NCBI GenBank assembly: GCA_019420135.1
Contig: JAHZHS010000100.1
Span: 1-7,704 of the forward strand
DNA: 7,704 bases
Source: Oscillospiraceae bacterium
Lineage (GTDB): Bacteria; Bacillota; Clostridia; Oscillospirales; Ruminococcaceae
Direction: 5' to 3'
The notes under the pieces are model-generated. The model saw only the letters and a list, made by a program, of their open reading frames with translations, did no database searches and was not told the origin of the DNA. The first letter of the stretch is position 1. The number at the start of each line of letters is the position of its first letter. The position numbers and the translations under genes were made by a program. Below, in pieces: positions 7,026 to 7,704 of this stretch.

Positions 7026-7704
7026 TTAGCGGATCAGTGCCTGAATTTGTTCCGGTGTTTTCCCGGATAATCCCAATTTTTCTGCAGTCCGCCCCTGTGC
7101 GCGGAAATCCCGGTCGCAGACAACGGAGCCGATTTCGATGAACGCATTCATGATCGGCGTTTCCACGCCCAGCTCCGCGCCGATGGAGGCCAGCGGTACA
7201 ATGCCGCAGAGCAGATCTTCAATGATGAAGCGGTGCTCCAGATTCATGGGACTCTTGAGTCCCCGGTAGGCTGCGTTGTGCTGAAGCAGGTCGTAAAGCT
7301 CCGTTTGCTCCAGGCCGTAGGTTTTCTGCAGGGAGACAACCAAGGAGGACACTTCCAGTCCCAGTGCCCGGCACACGGCCAGCCGTTCACAGTCGCAGGC
7401 GCTGACCAGACGGGCAATGCTGGGGGTGATGCCGTCTATGTAGTAGTCATAGTCCTGGGCACGGTCCATACGGTTGAGATTCATCAGACTGGGAATGGGG
7501 TGAAGCATGGCACCGCCGCCCTCAAAGCCCGTTTCCAAAATGCTGCCCACGGGATGAAGAGAGGGAAAAATCGGTCCCAAAACTTCCATCAGCCGGGGCG
7601 TATCTGATGCGGGAAGCGCGGCCACAGCCACATGCTGCTTGATGCCGGATTGAAAGATCTCCCCTTCCTGCACCATACGGCAGGCAAACATCAAGTCTCC
7701 GGTT
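7026..7704 (-). CDS. Opine dehydrogenase, octopine/nopaline dehydrogenase family (C-terminal part; start beyond window)
   Basis: Enzymes of this family reversibly and reductively condense a 2-keto acid with the amino group of an amino acid, using NAD(P)H, to give an N-(1-carboxyalkyl)amino acid (opine). About 226 codons are visible from the right edge to the TAA stop; family members are usually about 360 residues, so the N-terminal Rossmann (NAD-binding) domain lies outside the window. The visible part matches the helical octopine dehydrogenase C-terminal domain. It has a glycine-rich stretch ending in GGGAMLHPIPSLMN, whose His (about residue 68 of the visible part) is the candidate catalytic base, then HRFIIEDLLCGIVPLASIGA with the Arg and Glu-Asp typical of the substrate site, then LGVETPIMNAFI. 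The in-frame TTG and ATG codons near the edge are internal, because the frame stays open to the edge. It is the first visible gene of the cluster and ends 78 bp before the binding-protein gene. Family is sure; substrates and direction of reaction are not. Confidence 0.9.
   Translation of the reverse strand, partial: TGDLMFACRMVQEGEIFQSGIKQHVAVAALPASDTPRLMEVLGPIFPSLHPVGSILETGFEGGGAMLHPIPSLMNLNRMDRAQDYDYYIDGITPSIARLVSACDCERLAVCRALGLEVSSLVVSLQKTYGLEQTELYDLLQHNAAYRGLKSPMNLEHRFIIEDLLCGIVPLASIGAELGVETPIMNAFIEIGSVVCDRDFRAQGRTAEKLGLSGKTPEQIQALIR

Noticed and set aside
7002..7030. A TTGACA box on the plus strand that could be a -35 element.
   Set aside because: No matching -10 box lies about 17 bp further, and no plus-strand gene follows.
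247..7704. An opine metallophore (staphylopine/pseudopaline-like) cluster, because an opine dehydrogenase and an EamA exporter are both present.
   Set aside because: No nicotianamine-synthase-like gene, ABC metallophore importer or outer-membrane receptor is in the window, and the dehydrogenase looks like the octopine/nopaline family and not the metallophore type. Genes to the right of the window could change this.
1..7704. CRISPR array, tRNA or rRNA gene, insertion sequence, or phage attachment site.
   Set aside because: I saw no regularly spaced repeats, tRNA-like cloverleaf, transposase frame or terminal repeats; the window is almost filled by metabolic and transport genes.

Overview
The window is one strand-uniform gene cluster. 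Every gene I can support lies on the minus strand, so transcription runs from high to low coordinates. The DNA is moderately GC-rich. Most genes have strong AGGAGG-type ribosome binding sites 6-8 nt before the ATG, the proteins are rich in cysteine, and the solute-binding protein is a lipoprotein with a Gram-positive-style leader. This fits an anaerobic Firmicute, most likely a GC-rich gut clostridium of the Oscillospiraceae type. That assignment is an impression from composition and gene style, not a database match.

Order in the direction of transcription: (1) the C-terminal part of an octopine/nopaline-type opine dehydrogenase, cut by the window edge (7704-7026); (2) a TAXI-type TRAP solute-binding lipoprotein (6947-5913); (3) a fused 4TM/12TM TRAP permease (5843-3852); (4) a divergent IlvD/Edd-family dehydratase (3831-2158); (5) a small nitroreductase-family flavoprotein (2096-1584); (6) an EamA/DMT-family transporter (1552-686); (7) a RidA/YjgF-family protein (636-247); (8) an unassigned open frame running off the left edge (199-1, weakly supported). 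Gaps are 20-78 bp. I see no intrinsic terminator (hairpin plus U-tract) and no convincing internal promoter, so genes 1-7 are probably co-transcribed. Two perfect inverted repeats without U-tracts lie between genes, one between binding protein and permease and one after the dehydratase. They look like mRNA processing or stability hairpins that set relative expression.

How the parts may work together (inference): the TAXI-TRAP system would import an organic anion. The IlvD/Edd-like enzyme would dehydrate a 2,3-dihydroxy acid to a 2-keto acid. The opine dehydrogenase would join a 2-keto acid to an amine, or split such a compound, through an imine. The RidA protein would hydrolyse reactive imine/enamine species, the nitroreductase would do a flavin redox step, and the EamA protein would export a product or surplus metabolite. 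This points to an uncharacterised opine, imino-acid or sugar-acid pathway. The dehydratase departs from its family at conserved positions and is the best single lead to a new activity.
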